This document shows, one piece after another, positions 59,073-64,000 of a stretch of DNA of 64,000 bases. Position 1 is the stretch's first letter; every line of letters begins with the position of its first letter. Below the pieces are notes generated by a model that made no database searches, was not told the DNA's origin, and saw only the letters and a program-made list of their open reading frames with translations. A program made the position numbers and the translations under genes. Source of the stretch: Actinacidiphila acidipaludis (GTDB lineage Bacteria > Actinomycetota > Actinomycetes > Streptomycetales > Streptomycetaceae); assembly GCF_019890725.1 (NCBI RefSeq), contig NZ_JAINZZ010000019.1:62001-126000 (forward strand). Direction: 5' to 3'.

Positions 59073-59696
59073 TCAGCGCACCCCGCGCGGGCGGAACTGC
59101 ACGCTGATCCGGCCGCCCACACCGGCCTTGGTCTTGGGGATGGCGTGGTCCCAGGTGCGCTGGCAGGAGCCGCCCATCACGATCAGGTCGCCGTGGCCGA
59201 GCGGCTGGCGGATGGCGGGTCCGCCCCCGGCGCGCGGGCGCAGCAGCAGCGGCCGCGGTTCGCCGAGGGAGAGGATCGCGACCATGGTGTCCTGGCTGTT
59301 GCCGCGTCCGATCCGGTCGCCGTGCCAGGCCACGCTGTCCCGGCCGTCCCGGTAGTAGCACAGGCCCGCGCTGACGAAAGGCTCGCCGAGTTCTGCGGCG
59401 TAGTGCGCGGACAGCCTGGCGCGGGCCTCGTCGAGGACCGGGTCGGGCAGCCGGTCGTCCGCGTCGTAGTGGGCGAGCAGCCGGGGCACGGTCACCACGT
59501 TGTCGTACATGCGGCGCCGTTCCTCCCGCCAGGGCACGTGCTCGGCGAGGTCCTGGAACAGGTCGTCGGCGCCGCTGAGCCAGCCGGGCAGGGTGTCGAT
59601 CCAGGCGCCGTGGCTCAGTACGGTGCGGCGGACCCCGGTCAGATCGCCGAGAGCGGTCTCCCCGGCGGCGAAGAGGGATGCCTGCTGGTGGTGCAT
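59073..59696 (-). CDS. AlkB-family 2-oxoglutarate/Fe(II) dioxygenase
   Basis: This 207-residue enzyme would repair alkylated bases by oxidative demethylation. The HxD iron ligands are in VAWHGDRIGR, the second His is in TWDHAIPKT, and the 2-oxoglutarate Arg is in GGRISVQFRPRG near the C-terminus. The nucleotide-flip lid region RRRMYDNVVTVPRLLAHY also fits AlkB. The ATG at 59696 is chosen. It is divergent from a UvrA-type gene with 136 bp between, and a DNA ligase follows, so the three may form a repair locus. Confidence 0.9.
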   Translation of the reverse strand: MHHQQASLFAAGETALGDLTGVRRTVLSHGAWIDTLPGWLSGADDLFQDLAEHVPWREERRRMYDNVVTVPRLLAHYDADDRLPDPVLDEARARLSAHYAAELGEPFVSAGLCYYRDGRDSVAWHGDRIGRGNSQDTMVAILSLGEPRPLLLRPRAGGGPAIRQPLGHGDLIVMGGSCQRTWDHAIPKTKAGVGGRISVQFRPRGVR

Positions 59697-59832
59697 ACCC
59701 GCCAGCGTAACCCACGCCCGTACACGCATTCGATTACCCGAAATCCGGCGGCCCCCCGCTCCCCCGGGATGGTTGGATCGGGTCAGCGATGCCGAGGGTG
59801 GCGGGCGGCCCCGCCGGACAGAGGGAGACACG

Positions 59833-62226
<2,394 letters not shown>

Positions 62227-62262
62227 CCCCGCCGCCCGCAGCACCCGTACCGCGCCGCCGGG

Positions 62263-62286
62263 ACGGGCGCTGCGGGCGGCGCCCGT
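62263..62286 (+). terminator. Hairpin between uvrA-like and ligase genes
   Basis: ACGGGCGC (62263-62270) pairs with GCGCCCGT (62279-62286), 36 bp after the stop codon. A 17-bp direct repeat CCGCGCCGCCGGGACGG flanks it (62250-62266 and 62288-62304). Confidence 0.5.
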
Positions 62287-62370
62287 TCCGCGCCGCCGGG
62301 ACGGTCCGGACGACCCGCCGATCCGCCCGTCTCGGCGGCGCGATCCGTCGGCGGGTCGCAGGATGGGGAC

Positions 62371-63912
62371 ATGCTCTTCGCCGATGTCGCCCGAGTGTCA
62401 GGGGAGATCGCGCGGACCTCCGCGCGGTCACGCAAGACGGCGCTGCTCGCCGAGTTCTTCCGGGCTGCCGAGCCCGACGACGTGCCGATCGCCATCGCCT
62501 ATCTGGCCGGGCGGCTGCCGCAGGGCCGGCTCGGCGTCGGCTGGGCGGCGCTGCGGGACCGCGCCGAGCCCGCCGCGGAGCCCGCGCTGACGGTGCGCGA
62601 GGTGGACGCCGCCCTGACCGCCGTCGCCGAGGTGTCCGGAACCGGCGCGCAGGCCGGACGGCGGGCACTGCTGCAGGACCTGTTCGGAGCGGCGACCGAA
62701 CGCGAGCAGCAGTATCTGCTGGGCCTGGTCACGGGCGAGGTGCGGCAGGGGGCGCTGGACGCGGTGGCGGCCGAGGGACTGGCCGCCGCCACCGACGCGC
62801 CGCCGGCGGCCGTGCGGCGGGCCGTGATGCTGGCCGGCGCGCTGGAACCGGTCGCCCAGGCGCTGCTGGCCCGCGGCCCCGCGGCCCTCGACGATTTCGC
62901 GCTGGCCGTGGGACGGCCGGTGCAGCCGATGCTGGCGGCGAGCGCCAAGTCCGTGGCCGAGGCGGTGGCCAAGGCGGGGCCCTGCGCGGTGGAGGAGAAG
63001 CTCGACGGCATCCGCGTGCAGGTCCACTCCGACCACGGCTCGGTCGGCATCTACACCCGCACTCTCGACGACGTGACCGAGCGGCTGCCGGAGATCGCGG
63101 CGACGGTCGCGGAGCTGGCCGCCGACCGGTTCGTGCTGGACGGCGAGGTGCTGGCCTTCGACGAGGCGGGGCGGCCCCGGCCGTTCCAGGAGACCGCGGG
63201 ACGGGTCGGCTCCCGGGTGGACGTGGCGGCGGCCGCCCAGGCGATGCCGGTGCACGCCGTCTTCTTCGACGTGCTGTCCGTCGACGGCCGCGACCTGCTG
63301 GACCTGCCCTACGCCGAACGCCACGCCGCCCTGGAGAGGCTGGTCCCCGAGGGGCTCAGAGTGCGGCGCGCGGTCGTCGCCGATCCCGGGGATCCGGAAC
63401 AGGTCACCGCCGCCGAGGAGTTCTTCCGGCACGCGCTGGAGCGCGGCCACGAGGGCGTGGTGGTCAAGTCGGCCGACGCCCCGTACGCCGCCGGGCGGCG
63501 CGGCGCCTCCTGGCTCAAGGTCAAGCCGGTGCACACCCTGGACCTGGTCGTGCTGGCGGTGGAGCGCGGCCACGGCCGCCGCACCGGCAAGCTGTCCAAC
63601 CTGCACCTGGGCGCGCGCGCCGAGGACGGCTCGTTCGTCATGCTCGGCAAGACGTTCAAGGGCCTCACCGACGCGATGCTGGAGTGGCAGACCGCACGGC
63701 TGGGGGACCTCGCGGTCGCCGACGACGGCTGGACGGTCACCGTGCGGCCGGAGCTCGTGGTGGAGATCGCCTACGACGGCGTGCAGCGGTCACCGCGCTA
63801 CCCCGGCGGCCTGGCGCTGCGGTTCGCGCGGGTGCTGCGCTACCGCGAGGACAAGCCGGCGTCCGAGGCGGACACCGTGGCCACGGTGCGGGAGGCGCAC
63901 GGCGGGGGGTGA
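62371..63912 (+). CDS. ligB: ATP-dependent DNA ligase (LigB type)
   Basis: This 513-residue ligase has the actinobacterial LigB layout: an N-terminal helical DNA-binding domain (MLFADVARVSGEIARTSARSRK through TGEVRQGALDAVAAEGL), the adenylation domain and an OB-fold. The AMP-accepting Lys210 lies in EEKLDGIRVQ, motif III in FFDVLSVDGRDLL, motif IV in HEGVVVKS and motif V in SWLKVKPVHTLDLVV. It is in addition to the essential NAD-dependent ligase, which is elsewhere. It lies 144 bp after the UvrA-like gene on the same strand. No start alternative is better than the ATG given. Confidence 0.93.
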   Translation: MLFADVARVSGEIARTSARSRKTALLAEFFRAAEPDDVPIAIAYLAGRLPQGRLGVGWAALRDRAEPAAEPALTVREVDAALTAVAEVSGTGAQAGRRALLQDLFGAATEREQQYLLGLVTGEVRQGALDAVAAEGLAAATDAPPAAVRRAVMLAGALEPVAQALLARGPAALDDFALAVGRPVQPMLAASAKSVAEAVAKAGPCAVEEKLDGIRVQVHSDHGSVGIYTRTLDDVTERLPEIAATVAELAADRFVLDGEVLAFDEAGRPRPFQETAGRVGSRVDVAAAAQAMPVHAVFFDVLSVDGRDLLDLPYAERHAALERLVPEGLRVRRAVVADPGDPEQVTAAEEFFRHALERGHEGVVVKSADAPYAAGRRGASWLKVKPVHTLDLVVLAVERGHGRRTGKLSNLHLGARAEDGSFVMLGKTFKGLTDAMLEWQTARLGDLAVADDGWTVTVRPELVVEIAYDGVQRSPRYPGGLALRFARVLRYREDKPASEADTVATVREAHGGG

Positions 63913-64000
63913 GCGGGGCCCGTCCTTGTGCGGCCCGTGCTCGTACCGTCAGACCTGTGCGGCCAGGTCCGGGCGGTCAGGCCGCGGCGGGGGACTCCAG

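Noticed and set aside
63977..64000. Possible C-terminal end of a leftward gene entering the window (LESPAAA then stop)
   Set aside because: Only seven codons are visible, which is too little to support a gene.

Overview
The window is a 64 kb stretch of a high-GC actinomycete chromosome, almost certainly Streptomyces or a close relative. The evidence is strong third-position G/C bias, GTG starts, many TetR/MarR/LacI/LysR regulators paired with MFS exporters, ECF42 sigma factor/DGPF modules, secreted FN3/CBM2/F5-8C enzymes, an LAETG sortase substrate, a DUF5709 protein and a TTA codon in an extracellular enzyme gene. I see no rRNA, tRNA, CRISPR array, prophage or insertion sequence. It reads as accessory, chromosome-arm-like catabolic and regulatory DNA.

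Layout. 1-1376: end of a branched-chain amino acid ABC transporter (livH partial, livM). 1399-7630: a probable polyhydroxybutyrate (PHB) use locus, with a secreted depolymerase divergent from a 3-hydroxybutyrate dehydrogenase, a metabolite:H+ symporter and a GAF/PucR-type regulator. 7676-9211: methyltransferase and uppS. 9560-11381: first DGPF/YCII + ECF42 module, with a 91-bp tandem duplication between the genes. 11549-16652: two exporter/regulator units flanking a cysteine-free bL36 gene (rpmJ) and a divergent gene for an unrecognised acidic protein built of xFxxP pentads. 16854-19124: isochorismatase-like hydrolase and a LysG/LysE pair. 19196-23313: PAS-GAF-PP2C phosphatase, aldo/keto reductase, LacI regulator. 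23713-26850: GH92 mannosidase divergent from lacI with shared operator-like sites and a TTA codon. 26999-29438: glgA-glgC. 29852-32452: GNAT plus a 29-aa Cys peptide, then an SDR/TetR divergent pair with three phased operators.

32623-34602: CE7-type esterase and a SigB/F/G-type sigma factor. 34805-38927: MFS transporter, DUF1275 protein and the second DGPF/ECF42 module. 39309-42510: GH3 lipoprotein, LysR regulator, dienelactone-hydrolase-like protein. 42649-45257: efeO-efeB with no efeU in view. 45451-50426: LAETG-anchored phospholipase C and a secreted F5/8C-F5/8C-beta-helix protein. 50704-53654: MFS/TetR pair and methyltransferase. 53773-55246: GH12-FN3-CBM2 endoglucanase with an exact CebR-type box. 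55679-56915: unknown protein and DUF5709 protein. 57534-59030: another MFS exporter. 59073-63912: a DNA-repair group (AlkB, short UvrA paralogue, LigB-type ligase).

Themes: secreted polymer degradation (PHB, mannosides, cellulose, an unknown polysaccharide), local regulator-operator pairs that can be read directly from palindromes, and two copies of the ECF42 module sharing a promoter architecture. The best candidates for something undescribed are the xFxxP protein next to rpmJ, the GNAT-coupled Cys peptide, and the triple phased TetR operator. All functional calls come from reading the sequence alone; no searches were run.
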